Assembly (NCBI RefSeq): GCF_028553765.1
Contig: NZ_CP067134.1
Location: 2,523,001 to 2,587,000 of the forward strand
Length of the DNA stretch: 64,000 nt
Direction: 5' to 3'
Source of the DNA: Paracoccus stylophorae
GTDB taxonomy: Bacteria; Pseudomonadota; Alphaproteobacteria; Rhodobacterales; Rhodobacteraceae
The notes under the pieces were generated by a model. It was given only the letters and a program-made list of their open reading frames with translations. It was not told the DNA's origin and did no database searches. The translations under genes were made by a program, and so were the position numbers. The number at the start of each line of letters is the position of its first letter. Position 1 is the first letter of the stretch. This document shows positions 1 through 8,322 of this stretch, in pieces.

Positions 1-1119
1 CGAGAAGGGCTCGTAGCAGAGCCGGCCCCGCGCCACATGCTGGCGCATCGGGATCCCGAACGCGTCGAGTGGCTTCGGCGTCGGGTGGTCGGGCCGCTCG
101 TCCTTGGCGAAGCTGGGCAGCGCCCATGTCGATGGGAGCGTTTCCTCGGCCACCTTCGGCGGCCGGTTCGGGCGGCGCCAGCCCATGAAGCAGGGCTCGT
201 GCTTCCAGAGGTAATGCGACCGGGTCAGAACGCCGCGGTCCTTTACCCAGATGATCTGCTGGTGCACGAAGGCTCCCGCCTTTTCCCAGCAGGCCTCCAG
301 CATCGCCTGGCGCCGCGAGGCGTGCCAGCAGTACCAGGCGGCGTCCTCGGTGATCGCCTCGGCCACGGCCGCCGCGATGAAGCCGTCGTAGAGCTCGGCG
401 CCCTGCGAGCTGTCGTCCCAGGTCGTGCCGTAGGACGCCGACCAGTCCTTGTTGCGGGTCGGATGGTTCGAGCCGTCGTAATCGACGAGATACGGCGGGT
501 CCGTCGCGAACAGCACGGCACGCTCGCCGTTCATCAGGCGGCGGACATCGTCGTGGCTGGTGCTGTCGCCGCACAGCAGCCGGTGATCGCCGAGGATCCA
601 CAGGTCGCCGGTCCGCGACGCCGGGTTGCGCGGCGGCTCGGGGATGGTCACCGGCGGCACAGAGCCCCCTGCGCCACCCTCTTCACCGCCCCCCTCGGGC
701 ACGTAGGCCAGCAGCTTGTCGAGCTCGCCATCGGAGAACCCCACCAGCGACAGGTCGAAGTCTTCGGCCAGCAACTCGTTCAACTCGGCCGACAGCAGCG
801 CTTCGTCCCATGTCCCGAGTTCAGTCAATTTATTGTCGGCCAGACGATAGGCCCGGCGCTGCGCCTCGGTCAGATGCCCGAGCACGATGACGGGCGCTTC
901 GGTCAGGCCAAGCTGTGTCGCGGCCAGCACGCGCCCATGGCCCGCGATTAGCTCGCCGTCCTCGCCGACGAGGCAGGGCACGGTCCAGCCAAATTCGGCC
1001 ATGCTGGCGGCGAGCTTCGCAACCTGGTCGGCACCGTGCAGCTTCGCGTTCTTCGCGTAAGGCTGCAGGCGCGCAAGCGGCCATTGCTCAATCCGCTCGG
1101 GGGCAAAGCTCAGCGTCAT
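1..1119 (-). CDS. ParB-like nuclease domain fused to a DNA adenine/cytosine-N4 methyltransferase (3' end off the left edge)
   Basis: The frame is open from ATG at 1119 to the left edge (373 codons) with no stop, so the C-terminus is missing. The first ~100 residues form a ParB/Srx-like domain containing the GHGR motif near residue 60. After a Gly-rich linker comes an N6/N4-type methyltransferase domain with a DPPY catalytic motif near residue 208. The reading ends at LCYEPF, just where the SAM-binding FxGxG motif of this permuted class should begin. Proteins of this layout are common in phages and prophages of alphaproteobacteria, often near the terminase, and would protect or mark the element's DNA. 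It is transcribed in the same direction as the genes to its right, but a 418-base gap separates it from them. The target site is unknown. Confidence 0.85.
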   Translation of the reverse strand, partial: MTLSFAPERIEQWPLARLQPYAKNAKLHGADQVAKLAASMAEFGWTVPCLVGEDGELIAGHGRVLAATQLGLTEAPVIVLGHLTEAQRRAYRLADNKLTELGTWDEALLSAELNELLAEDFDLSLVGFSDGELDKLLAYVPEGGGEEGGAGGSVPPVTIPEPPRNPASRTGDLWILGDHRLLCGDSTSHDDVRRLMNGERAVLFATDPPYLVDYDGSNHPTRNKDWSASYGTTWDDSSQGAELYDGFIAAAVAEAITEDAAWYCWHASRRQAMLEACWEKAGAFVHQQIIWVKDRGVLTRSHYLWKHEPCFMGWRRPNRPPKVAEETLPSTWALPSFAKDERPDHPTPKPLDAFGIPMRQHVARGRLCYEPFS

Positions 1120-1537
1120 CGGCAGGTCGGTCCTTCGGATCAGGGTGGATTCCCTTGGCTTCCGGTCTCCGGGGTCCAGACTGGACTCCACGCGGGGTCC
1201 AGCGGCCACCAAGGGTGTCCAGCTTCAAAGGCTTGATTTTGCGGTGTTTCAGGCGGGTTCAGGCGGCGCTGGCTTCCGGGTGGCTTCCGGGTGGCTTCCC
1301 AAAAATCCGGCCCTGTCGCTGGCGATGTCCCGCGCTTCGCCCGCCAGCATACGAATATCGCCAGGAAGGAACCAAGAACTCAATGGGTTAGCCCATCGGA
1401 CCCCGGCTGGACCCTTCGCTGGACCCCGGAAGCCAGCGGCGCGGCCTCTGCCTGCGCGCTCCTCTCCCGAGCATATTCGTTTTCTAGCGGCCTCGTCGAA
1501 ATGTGTAAGGCCCTGCGATGTACACCCGAAAATTTCC
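1120..1537. repeat. Gene-free stretch with GGGTCCAG inverted copies and a GGCTTCCGGGT tandem repeat
   Basis: No convincing gene is seen between the methylase start and the DUF6362 stop. GGGTCCAG occurs at 1172-1179 and 1195-1202, and its inverse CTGGACCC at 1407-1414 and 1419-1426, so the two ends could pair over about 200 bases. Between them GGCTTCCGGGT is repeated at 1271-1281 and 1282-1292 with a partial third copy. A 33-codon minus-strand frame across 1250-1350 has no family resemblance. The stretch may separate transcription units or act as a structural or protein-binding site; no function is shown. Confidence 0.5.
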
Positions 1538-1984
1538 TCAGAGGACGATTGTTCTTGACAGCCGGTTGGCGTTCTCGATGACGAACTGCTGCGAGCGCCG
1601 GGGCGACGGCACGCGACCGTTCAGCCGCCAGGTGATCACCGCAAGGCCGTATTGCCATCGCTTGGTCGCGGCCGTGCGCGACAGACCGAACTGCCAGCTG
1701 ATCGGCTTCCACGCCATCCCGTCGGCGCGGACCCAGAGCAGGCGTGCGTCCTCGGGCTCGAGCCAGCGTAGCCAGAGCATCGCCTCCTCGGCCTGCGTGA
1801 TCTGACGCGGGCTGGGCCTCGGGCGACGCATCTGCGGCTCCTGACCGACCTTGTCGGCGAAGCTGTGGAAATACTCGGGCCATGCGTTGAAGAAGCCCTG
1901 CGGCATCACGCCCGGCATCTGCCGCATCACGCCCGCCGCGAGCTCCAGCCGATCCTGCACTTGTGCTGTGGTCCACTCACCCAT
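1538..1984 (-). CDS. DUF6362 family protein
   Basis: This 148-residue protein starts MGEWTTAQVQDRLE and carries the central MRRPRPSP and LRWLEPEDARLLWVRA blocks that I recognise from DUF6362 proteins of alphaproteobacterial phage-like regions. The C-terminal half, with WKPISWQFG followed by a basic RTAATKRWQYG stretch, resembles a helix-turn-helix, so DNA binding (perhaps a terminase-small-subunit-like or regulatory role) is possible. That role is inferred, not shown. Its ATG lies inside the end of the upstream small gene, with an 8-base overlap, so the two are translationally coupled. It is the last gene of the run that begins at 11346. Confidence 0.75.
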   Translation of the reverse strand: MGEWTTAQVQDRLELAAGVMRQMPGVMPQGFFNAWPEYFHSFADKVGQEPQMRRPRPSPRQITQAEEAMLWLRWLEPEDARLLWVRADGMAWKPISWQFGLSRTAATKRWQYGLAVITWRLNGRVPSPRRSQQFVIENANRLSRTIVL

Positions 1985-2180
1985 GACGCGCCTCCCGTTC
2001 CCGCTTGCCGTAGAGCCGCTCGCCGAGCTGGCGAACCAGTTCGCGCTCGGGCCAGGTCAGGCGGTCGTCGTCGATGGCGACGGCCAGCAGGCCCTGTTCC
2101 TTCCAGCCGTCGCGCTTGACCTCGTCGGGGTTGCGGCGGTGACCGCCATAACCCTTGGGCGTGAACCGCATGCCGCTCAT
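1977..2180 (-). CDS. Small conserved phage-module protein, 67 residues, function unknown
   Basis: The start ATG at 2180 overlaps the RuvC-like gene's stop in an ATGA junction, and the stop overlaps the DUF6362 start by 8 bases. This coupling on both sides is the main evidence that it is real. The product begins MSGMRFTPKGYGGHRRNP and ends with charged GERLYGKREREARHG. It is basic, soluble, and has no membrane segment or recognisable domain. It lies between a resolvase and a DUF6362 protein, so a role in late replication or packaging is possible but unsupported. Confidence 0.7.
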   Translation of the reverse strand: MSGMRFTPKGYGGHRRNPDEVKRDGWKEQGLLAVAIDDDRLTWPERELVRQLGERLYGKREREARHG

Positions 2181-2713
2181 TGCACACCTCCCCGGGTCTC
2201 CAGCGCCCAGAGCAGGATCGCGATGGCGTCGGCCTCGTTGTCGTCGGCGGGCGAGAAGCCGCGCGCCCGCGCGGCCGCCATCATGGCGTCCTTGTTCGCG
2301 TTGCCCTTGCCGGTGGCGTGGCGCTTGATGGTGCCGACCGGCACGCCCTCGTAGGGAATGCCGCGCAATTCTGCCCATGCGGTCAGCGTGGCCATCAGCC
2401 CGCCATAGACGTGGGCGGCATCGGTCGCGGCATGGCGGCGGACCTCTTCGAACCAAATGGCTGTGACGGGCCCAGACAGCCGGTCGATCTCGGTGAGCCA
2501 GTTGGTGAACCGCAGATACCGCATGCCGCCACCGTCGAGGCGGCCGGGGCGGAAGGACGCCGTGCCGGATGTGATCAGCCCATCGATGCCGTGCAGCGCC
2601 CATCCCGTCGTGGTGCCGAGGTCGAGCGCCAGCATCACCCGGTTGGCGCGGACGACGGGCCGCAGATCGGGGATTGCCTCGCGGCTGGAGGTGGCGAGAG
2701 TCAGGTCAGCCAT
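2177..2713 (-). CDS. RuvC-like Holliday-junction resolvase / RNase H-fold nuclease
   Basis: This 178-residue protein matches a RuvC-type RNase H fold. An N-terminal MLALDLGTTTGWAL strand carries the first acidic residue and a Gly-Thr turn, a central WFEEV carries the second, and a C-terminal DDNEADAIAILLWA helix carries the DxxD-type acidic pair. That arrangement is what crossover-junction endodeoxyribonucleases use to bind two metal ions. ATG at 2713 is chosen because AGAGGAG lies just upstream and the protein then has normal RuvC length; the frame stays open further upstream but reads through the intergenic hairpins. In a phage-like replication module it would resolve branched DNA before packaging. 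Confidence 0.85.
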   Translation of the reverse strand: MADLTLATSSREAIPDLRPVVRANRVMLALDLGTTTGWALHGIDGLITSGTASFRPGRLDGGGMRYLRFTNWLTEIDRLSGPVTAIWFEEVRRHAATDAAHVYGGLMATLTAWAELRGIPYEGVPVGTIKRHATGKGNANKDAMMAAARARGFSPADDNEADAIAILLWALETRGGVQ

Positions 2714-2843
2714 GGGTGGTCTCCTCTTCTGGTTGGCTGCTCGGGTGGAAGACGACGGCGGTCTGGTGCTTGGCGGTACGGGGCCGCCGTCGTCGGATCG
2801 GAATGTGCAGGGAGCGTCGGAGCCCGCGCGCGGACACCCTCGA

Positions 2844-2898
2844 CGTATGGGAGGCGAGGCCAAACCTGCCGGTTGGCCTCCCCATACGTAGTATGGGG
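2844..2898 (-). other. Mutually exclusive hairpins upstream of the RuvC-like gene
   Basis: Read on the minus strand, the transcript has three segments: CCCCATAC (2898-2891), GTATGGGG (2887-2880) and CCTCCCATACG (2854-2844). Segment two can pair with segment one through a 3-base loop (a perfect 8-bp stem), or with segment three in a longer stem that also encloses GGTTGGCC/GGCCAAACC arms around a TGCC loop. Both cannot form at once. Neither is followed by a U-run, so this is not an ordinary intrinsic terminator. It could be a regulatory leader, a processing site or a binding site. Confidence 0.5.
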
Positions 2899-2978
2899 GC
2901 TTGCCCACTCGTCTCATGTTTTGGCCGCAAGTCTCTGTTCCCGTTGATTTTTCAAGGCTCAAGGGATGAGACGGGTCG

Positions 2979-3076
2979 ATGAGGAATACCTCTCTCATCC
3001 TCATCGCCAACCTGTTGATTTCATTGGGCCATGAGGAAGGGATGAGAATGAGGAAGGCCGCGCTCATGATGAGGAA
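2979..3076. repeat. Four direct copies of ATGAGGAA at the end of the primase-helicase gene
   Basis: Exact copies of ATGAGGAA lie at 2979-2986, 3031-3038, 3048-3055 and 3069-3076, spaced 52, 17 and 21 bases start to start. Related GGGATGAG segments lie nearby, and an inverted repeat CGATGAGGA/TCCTCATCG lies at 2977-2985 and 2998-3006. The cluster sits directly after the stop of the primase-helicase gene in a locally AT-richer spot. Iteron-like repeats beside a replication initiator or primase can mark an origin, but no DnaA box was picked out and the copies are short. With the hairpins at 2844-2898 it fills the 364-base gap 2714-3077. Confidence 0.45.
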
Positions 3077-3077
3077 G

Positions 3078-5444
3078 TCAGTCATGGACCTCCTCCGGAT
3101 AGACCCAGACGGAAGGGTTCTCGACCTCACGCGCGCGGCCGGAATGGGGGCATTTGTAGTGGGTCGGCAGCACCGCGACGCCCTCGGCAAGGACCTCTCC
3201 GGTGTCCGTGTCGATCACGGGATCGCGGCCGAAGCGCATGTCCCTGATCACGAGATATCCGAAATGCGATTGCGTCCCGGCGTACCCGTGCTCCGTGAAA
3301 CTCCGGCGGAACTTGATCAGGCCCTTGGTGGCGAGCACCGACAGCCGCTCACGGATGCTGTAGCGCCCGCCGAGATCGTGCTGGTTCTCGAACGCCTCCG
3401 CGAACTGCGTGGCGGTGTAGAGCCGACCCTCGGCCGCCTCGTCGAAGATCATCCCCAGGACGACCTGGTTTTTCCGATCCCGCTCGGCATCATGCCTGGC
3501 GCCGATGTCCTGGCGCACGAGGCGCTCGTTCATCGGGTTGATTTCGACCCATTGGCCGCGCACCTTGTCGATCAGCTTCGAGGGCAGCGCGGGGCCATTG
3601 CGCAGCTCGATCTCCAGCTTGCGCTCGGACGCGTCCTCGTCGGGGCGGTGCAGGATCAGCCCGGAGGTGTAGAAGCCCCGCAAGGCGCTGGCGCCCGAAA
3701 GCGCGAGGAACGGATCCTCCTTCACCTGGTGCTTGCTGAGCTTCTTGGTGTGGTGGATCAGGATGACCCCGCAGTCCGGATCGATATGGTCGCGCAGAAC
3801 CTCGACCCGCTCCTTGAGGAAGAACATCATGGCGGTGTTGTCGTTCTCGCCACCGCCATCGGGTCCGCCGTCAAAGAGGTTCCGGATCGGGTCGACGCAG
3901 AGGATGTCGGGCGGCGCATCCGGGAATGCCGTCCGGATCGCACGGGCAACCCGCACGCTGCCCTCGTTGTCGAGCAGCATTTTCAACTTGGGTGTGGCGA
4001 CGAAGGTGTCGCGTGCGGCGGCCAGCACCTCTGGCGGCAGCGCGATCTGCTTCAGCCGTTCGCGCAGATAGTGATACTGGATCTCGGCCTGCAGGTAGAA
4101 GATCCGCAGCGGCCGTGGCGGCGTGAAGCCGAGGAAGGGCACACCGGCGGCCATGTGGACGAGCCAGGAGATCAGCAGGTCGCTCTTGCCGACCTTTGGC
4201 GCACCGCCCAGCACCAGCAGTCCGCCCGGCGTCAGCACCCGGGGCGCGATGATGTCCTCCGGCATCGGGCTCTGATCGTCCAGCAGCGCGCCCAACGTGA
4301 AGGCGGGCATCTCGACCGGTCCCGGTGCGCCGGAGTCCAGCCGGATCAGCGGCGGGCCATATTTCTTGACATGCAGTTCCCAGAGCCGCTCGGATTCCCG
4401 CTTCAGCCGCTCTACCGGCCACTGGGGCCGCAGCATCGCGGCGTTGTAGCCGCAGATGCCGATCCAGCCTTCGTCCTTTGTCATCCGGCCCTCGTGGACC
4501 ATGCGGATGAAATGCCCGATCGCGGCGGACGCACCTTCGAAGCGGGACCAGTCGTCCTGCGCCCCCTCCCGCACCGGCGTGACCAGCACTTCGTCCAGGA
4601 CGGGCTTGTCGGGATGGGTGAACGCAGGCTGCAGGGACACGCCCGGTGCGGGCGGCATGTCGGTGACGGCTTCGATGAACTCGGCCAGATCGCGTTCGCG
4701 GTCGGCGTTCAGTTCGACGATCCGCACCTGCGTCTTGAGGTTGTTCTTGTAGTAGACCGAGCCCGCCACTCGGATCGGCTGATGGGCGGAGCGGAAATGC
4801 ATGTCGCCGCCAACCTTTGCGGCGATGTCGCCGCGCAGACGGCAGACGCGCGCTATGTCGTCACCCTCGGCGGGTTCGGTCAGCGCCCACCAGACGTGGC
4901 ACTTGCGCTGCCCCTCGGCCGTGACGCCGCCGCTCTCCACCACCATGCTGGGCGCGCCGAGGTGGCGCTCGAGGTGCGCGCGCTTGGCGGCGATGTCACC
5001 GGTGTCGAGATCGACCACTACCGTCTGCATCTGCAGGATGTCGGTGGCCTTGGCCTGGCCGGGCGCGGCCACGGTGCCGGGGATCACATAGACTGCCGCG
5101 CCCTCGCGCGAGGCCCATGTCGCGAAGGTCGCCATCTTCTCGGGGGCGGAATGATCCGCTTCCAGCCAGATGTTGTGCGGGCGGCCATCGATGCCCTGAC
5201 CCTTGTCGATGAAGCTGCGGACAGGGATCAGACCGTCGCAATACCCGAAGACGACCTGCATGAACTGGGCGATCTGCTCGGGATCGGGCTCGTCGCCGAA
5301 GACGTCGATCTGCGGGGCGGCATCGTTGAAGTCGCGCCATGGGTTGAAATGGACGATGTTTTCCTTGGGCTCATCGGGCGTGGTTTCGTCGCGCATGGCT
5401 GGCTCCTGGTCGGGATCGGATGGCTCGGTGGGCTCGTCGCTCAT
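3078..5444 (-). CDS. Primase-helicase: AEP/RepB-like primase domain plus RecA-like AAA ATPase
   Basis: This 788-residue protein has two parts. Residues about 60-260 look like an archaeo-eukaryotic/RepB-type primase: a hydrophobic strand with acidic residues (VVVDLDTGD), then CHVWWAL, then the HQPIRVAGSVYYKN block. From about residue 390 a RepA/AAA_25-type ATPase follows, with Walker A GGAPKVGKS near 411, Walker B ILCVDPIRNLF and a GVILIHHTKK sensor strand. The C-terminal ~150 residues look winged-helix-like. ATG at 5444 is preferred because it overlaps the upstream stop as ATGA. The protein would prime and unwind the element's DNA, and is the strongest sign of autonomous replication here. Confidence 0.85.
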   Translation of the reverse strand: MSDEPTEPSDPDQEPAMRDETTPDEPKENIVHFNPWRDFNDAAPQIDVFGDEPDPEQIAQFMQVVFGYCDGLIPVRSFIDKGQGIDGRPHNIWLEADHSAPEKMATFATWASREGAAVYVIPGTVAAPGQAKATDILQMQTVVVDLDTGDIAAKRAHLERHLGAPSMVVESGGVTAEGQRKCHVWWALTEPAEGDDIARVCRLRGDIAAKVGGDMHFRSAHQPIRVAGSVYYKNNLKTQVRIVELNADRERDLAEFIEAVTDMPPAPGVSLQPAFTHPDKPVLDEVLVTPVREGAQDDWSRFEGASAAIGHFIRMVHEGRMTKDEGWIGICGYNAAMLRPQWPVERLKRESERLWELHVKKYGPPLIRLDSGAPGPVEMPAFTLGALLDDQSPMPEDIIAPRVLTPGGLLVLGGAPKVGKSDLLISWLVHMAAGVPFLGFTPPRPLRIFYLQAEIQYHYLRERLKQIALPPEVLAAARDTFVATPKLKMLLDNEGSVRVARAIRTAFPDAPPDILCVDPIRNLFDGGPDGGGENDNTAMMFFLKERVEVLRDHIDPDCGVILIHHTKKLSKHQVKEDPFLALSGASALRGFYTSGLILHRPDEDASERKLEIELRNGPALPSKLIDKVRGQWVEINPMNERLVRQDIGARHDAERDRKNQVVLGMIFDEAAEGRLYTATQFAEAFENQHDLGGRYSIRERLSVLATKGLIKFRRSFTEHGYAGTQSHFGYLVIRDMRFGRDPVIDTDTGEVLAEGVAVLPTHYKCPHSGRAREVENPSVWVYPEEVHD

Positions 5445-6208
5445 GCCGCCAACCCCCAGCACCGTTCGGCATGGGCGCAGAACCGGCATTCGAAGAAGTC
5501 GCGGTTGGCGGCGATGCGGGGCAGCAACTCGCCGGCGTCGGTGGCTTGGAGTATCCGCACCGCGCGGTCGGACATGCGCTGCGCCAGATCGGCATCGAAG
5601 GCGACCTGCTCGTGGTGCAGCTCGGCCGTGTCCTTGTTGATCGCCGTGAACAGTGCCGGGGCCGAGGAAATGCCTGGCACCGAGGGCTCCATGTAGGCCT
5701 GGTAGATCGCGATCTGGGCGGCATAGACGGGCTTGGAGACGGCGACCCCGTCCTTGACGCAGGCCCGCCAGTTCTTCGCGTTCATCGTCTTGCATTCCCA
5801 GAGCGCCGGGGTGCGAAGACCGAGCGCGGCCGGGGCGCCAGCCACGATCCCGTCGACATGGCCACGGATGCGACCGCCCGCTACGGAGAATCCGAACTGT
5901 TCCCCATCGGGCCGATTGCCCTTGCGGGTGTAGAGGTCGATCCCCGCCGCCCGCAGCCAGCGGATCGCCAGATCCTCGAGTTGATGTCCGATCTCGAAGA
6001 TCCGCAGGGTCTGGCCGCCGAAATCCGCGCCCTCATCCTTGGGCGCACCCGCGAACTCGAACTGCAGCGCGCGTTCGCAGGCATGTCCCAGACGGGACGC
6101 GCCGAGATAGGTCCGTGGCGGCGTGGCCTCCCGCTCGGCGATCAGCGCGGCGTCGACCAGCGCGTTGATCCGCTCGGCCATGGAGGGGCGAGGGTTGAAA
6201 TCCAGCAT
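5441..6208 (-). CDS. PD-(D/E)XK nuclease of the Cas4/RecB-like type
   Basis: This 255-residue protein has the core GHVDGIV followed by LWECKT, the Asp and Glu-x-Lys of a PD-(D/E)XK nuclease. An upstream C-x-R-x-L-x-F segment (HACERALQFEF) and a C-terminal FECRFCAHAERCW supply the cysteines that hold an Fe-S cluster in Cas4/AddB-type enzymes. No cas1 or cas2 is nearby, so a phage exonuclease that prepares ends for annealing is more likely than CRISPR adaptation. It fits the Sak4-like ATPase encoded further upstream. The gene overlaps both neighbours by one to four bases. Confidence 0.85.
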   Translation of the reverse strand: MLDFNPRPSMAERINALVDAALIAEREATPPRTYLGASRLGHACERALQFEFAGAPKDEGADFGGQTLRIFEIGHQLEDLAIRWLRAAGIDLYTRKGNRPDGEQFGFSVAGGRIRGHVDGIVAGAPAALGLRTPALWECKTMNAKNWRACVKDGVAVSKPVYAAQIAIYQAYMEPSVPGISSAPALFTAINKDTAELHHEQVAFDADLAQRMSDRAVRILQATDAGELLPRIAANRDFFECRFCAHAERCWGLAA

Positions 6209-6633
6209 CAGAACGGCACCTCGCGCCCGGCGGCGATGCGCGACATCTCGGCGCCGTAACCTTCCAGCACCTCCTCAATCAGGGCGGTGACATCGGTTTC
6301 GGTGAGATCGCGCAGCCGCTTGTCCCAGCCGATCAGGTCCATCGTCTCGCCCAGCCGCTTCATCACAATTGCAATGGCGAGGCGTTCTTCATCGGTCGTT
6401 CCCTGCATGGTCAGTCCTTTCCGGTGGCGAGCCGCGAAGAACGCCTGGCAGTGCATCGAGCAGAACCAGCGGTGTTCGCGAGGGCGGGGTTTGTAGGGGT
6501 TGAAGAAGCCGAAGCCGCGCGCGGGGCGCAGACAGACGGCGCAAGGCTTGAGGCGCGGGTGCCAGAGCCGAATACGCTCCGGGCAATCCGCAGGCGCTGC
6601 GGGCGGGGATTGGACTTGCGCGACATGATTCAC
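6208..6633 (-). CDS. DUF6511 family zinc-finger-like protein
   Basis: This 141-residue protein begins with GTG at 6633, which overlaps the helicase stop as GTGA. The N-terminal half holds paired cysteines and histidines (KPCAVCLRPARGFGFF, then RWFCSMHCQAFF) that look like one treble-clef or zinc-ribbon site. The C-terminal half is acidic and helical (ETDVTALIEEVLEGYG). I recognise this as the DUF6511 type found in phage replication modules of Rhodobacterales. Its role is not known. Its place between an SF2 helicase and a Cas4-like nuclease suggests a DNA-processing accessory. Confidence 0.75.
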   Translation of the reverse strand: MNHVAQVQSPPAAPADCPERIRLWHPRLKPCAVCLRPARGFGFFNPYKPRPREHRWFCSMHCQAFFAARHRKGLTMQGTTDEERLAIAIVMKRLGETMDLIGWDKRLRDLTETDVTALIEEVLEGYGAEMSRIAAGREVPF

Positions 6634-8309
6634 GCCGCCCTCCGCTCGGGCTCGGCCGCCGTGACGAGGCGCCGGATGTCGCGCTTGTTGAACTGAAACG
6701 AGATCAGCGCGGAGGCGCGATATCTGGTCAGGCCGTAGTCGCGCCGGAACTCGGGCGGCAGGCAGTTCAGCTGCTTTTCCGTCGCGTCCTGCTTCAGCCA
6801 GCCCTTCGACTTGAAGGCGCTCTCGTCGGTCTCATGGGTGTTCAGCCAGTCGTCGGCCTGCGCGAGACAGACGATGCGCTCGCCCACGCTCAGGAGCCGC
6901 GTCGCCTTGCCTTTGGCGCCCCCGACCGCGTGCCAGCGGCCCTCGAGGAAGAACACGCCGCCCCAGGCGTGAAAGCCGTTGGCCATCAGCGCGGCGTCGT
7001 CGCCGAACAGGTCCACCCACGCGAAACTCGATCGCTCGAGAAGATCGAGCTCGGTCATGACGAAACTGTCGATTGGCTCAGCGCCTTCGCGCGGCAACTC
7101 GCACCCGCAGATCGGGCATTCGGTGACCGCGATCGGGATCTCGGCCTTGCATTCGGGGCAGAGTTTCGTCGGGGCTTCCCCCGGCGTCGGAACGCGCCCG
7201 TCGAGATCGACATCCTGTTCCAGCGTGCCGTGCGTGAGACTCGACGTCCCGAAGTCGAGTATGATGCAGTCGGTCTTCACGATTCCGGGGTGTTCCTCGG
7301 GATCGACGGTGCGCAGGCCGCGCCCGACCATCTGGATCATTGTGGACTTGTAGGAGCTGGGGCGCAGCAGCACGACGCAGGAGGTGGGCGGATGGTCCCA
7401 GCCCTCGGTCAGCACCGCCACGTTGACCACGACGCGGATGTTCCCCGCCGCGTAGTCTCCGAGGATCGCCTTGCGGGTCTCGGCAGCCAGATCGCCGTGG
7501 ATCAGCGCGGCGGAAACGCCAGCTGCCCTGAACGCGTCGGTGACGTGTTCGGCGTGCGCGACGGTGGAGCAGAACACCACAGTCTGCCGGTCGCCCGCCT
7601 TTTCCTTCCAGTGGCGGATCACCTCGTCGGTGACGGGGGCGCGATCCATGATGCCCGCCACCTCCGTCATGTCGAAATCCGACATGGTCTTGCGCACAGA
7701 ACGCAACTCGTCCTGCACGCCCACGTCGATGACGAAGGTGCGTGGCAGCACGAGGTGGCCCGAGGCGATCAGCTCGCCCAGCCGAACCTGGTCGGCGACA
7801 TTGTCAAAGACCTCGCGCAGCCCCTTCCTGTCGCCCCGGTTCGGCGTGGCCGTGACCCCGAAGATCCGGGCGTCGGGATTGGCCTCACGCACCCGATCGA
7901 TGATGCGGCGATAGCTGTCGGCGACGGCGTGATGCGCCTCGTCGACGACCAGCAGGTCGAGACGCGGCATGTCGGCGAGATTAGAGGCGCGCGCCAGCGT
8001 CGGCACTATGGCGAAGGCGACCTGGCCGTCCCACGACTTCTCCGTGGCGTCGATGACCGATGTGGCGACGCCCGGCACCACGCGCTGGAACTTGGCGCGG
8101 TTCTGCGCCGTCAGCTCGTCGCGATGGGCCAGCACGCAGGCCTTGGCCCCCGTATTCTTTGACATGGCACCGATCATCTCGCCGGTGACCGCCGAGAGCA
8201 TGATGGTCTTGCCCGCACCGGTGGGCGCCACGCCCAGCGTGTTGCCGCGGGAAGCGAGCGCAGCCACGCTGCGCTCGACGAAGGTCTTCTGGCGAGGGCG
8301 CAGGCGCAT
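6630..8309 (-). CDS. SF2 DEAD/DEAH-box helicase with C-terminal zinc ribbon
   Basis: This 559-residue protein has a complete superfamily 2 motif set: Walker A GVAPTGAGKT near residue 28, DEAH box VVDEAHH, motif III GVTATPNRGD, motif V NVAVLTEGWDHP and motif VI MIQMVGRGLRT. After the two helicase lobes come CPEC and CPIC pairs of a zinc ribbon, then ~150 residues without a clear domain. It resembles the UvrB/RecQ-like helicases of phage replication modules. Start ATG at 8309 begins MRLRPRQKTFV, the expected Q-motif region. The frame runs further upstream only through the next gene. Thirteen bases separate it from that gene. Confidence 0.87.
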   Translation of the reverse strand: MRLRPRQKTFVERSVAALASRGNTLGVAPTGAGKTIMLSAVTGEMIGAMSKNTGAKACVLAHRDELTAQNRAKFQRVVPGVATSVIDATEKSWDGQVAFAIVPTLARASNLADMPRLDLLVVDEAHHAVADSYRRIIDRVREANPDARIFGVTATPNRGDRKGLREVFDNVADQVRLGELIASGHLVLPRTFVIDVGVQDELRSVRKTMSDFDMTEVAGIMDRAPVTDEVIRHWKEKAGDRQTVVFCSTVAHAEHVTDAFRAAGVSAALIHGDLAAETRKAILGDYAAGNIRVVVNVAVLTEGWDHPPTSCVVLLRPSSYKSTMIQMVGRGLRTVDPEEHPGIVKTDCIILDFGTSSLTHGTLEQDVDLDGRVPTPGEAPTKLCPECKAEIPIAVTECPICGCELPREGAEPIDSFVMTELDLLERSSFAWVDLFGDDAALMANGFHAWGGVFFLEGRWHAVGGAKGKATRLLSVGERIVCLAQADDWLNTHETDESAFKSKGWLKQDATEKQLNCLPPEFRRDYGLTRYRASALISFQFNKRDIRRLVTAAEPERRAA

Positions 8310-8322
8310 GGCCGGTCTCCCC

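Noticed and set aside
2706..2930. Minus-strand 74-codon frame just before the RuvC-like gene
   Set aside because: It overlaps the gene start by 8 bases but is Arg-rich, contains the two exclusive hairpins, and shows no family; more likely a leader region.
2979..5696. Long plus-strand open frame opposite the primase-helicase
   Set aside because: It is antisense to a gene with clear motifs, has no domain of its own, and is an effect of high GC.
5441..6208. Cas4 of a CRISPR system
   Set aside because: No repeat-spacer array and no cas1 or cas2 nearby; the gene sits in a phage replication operon.
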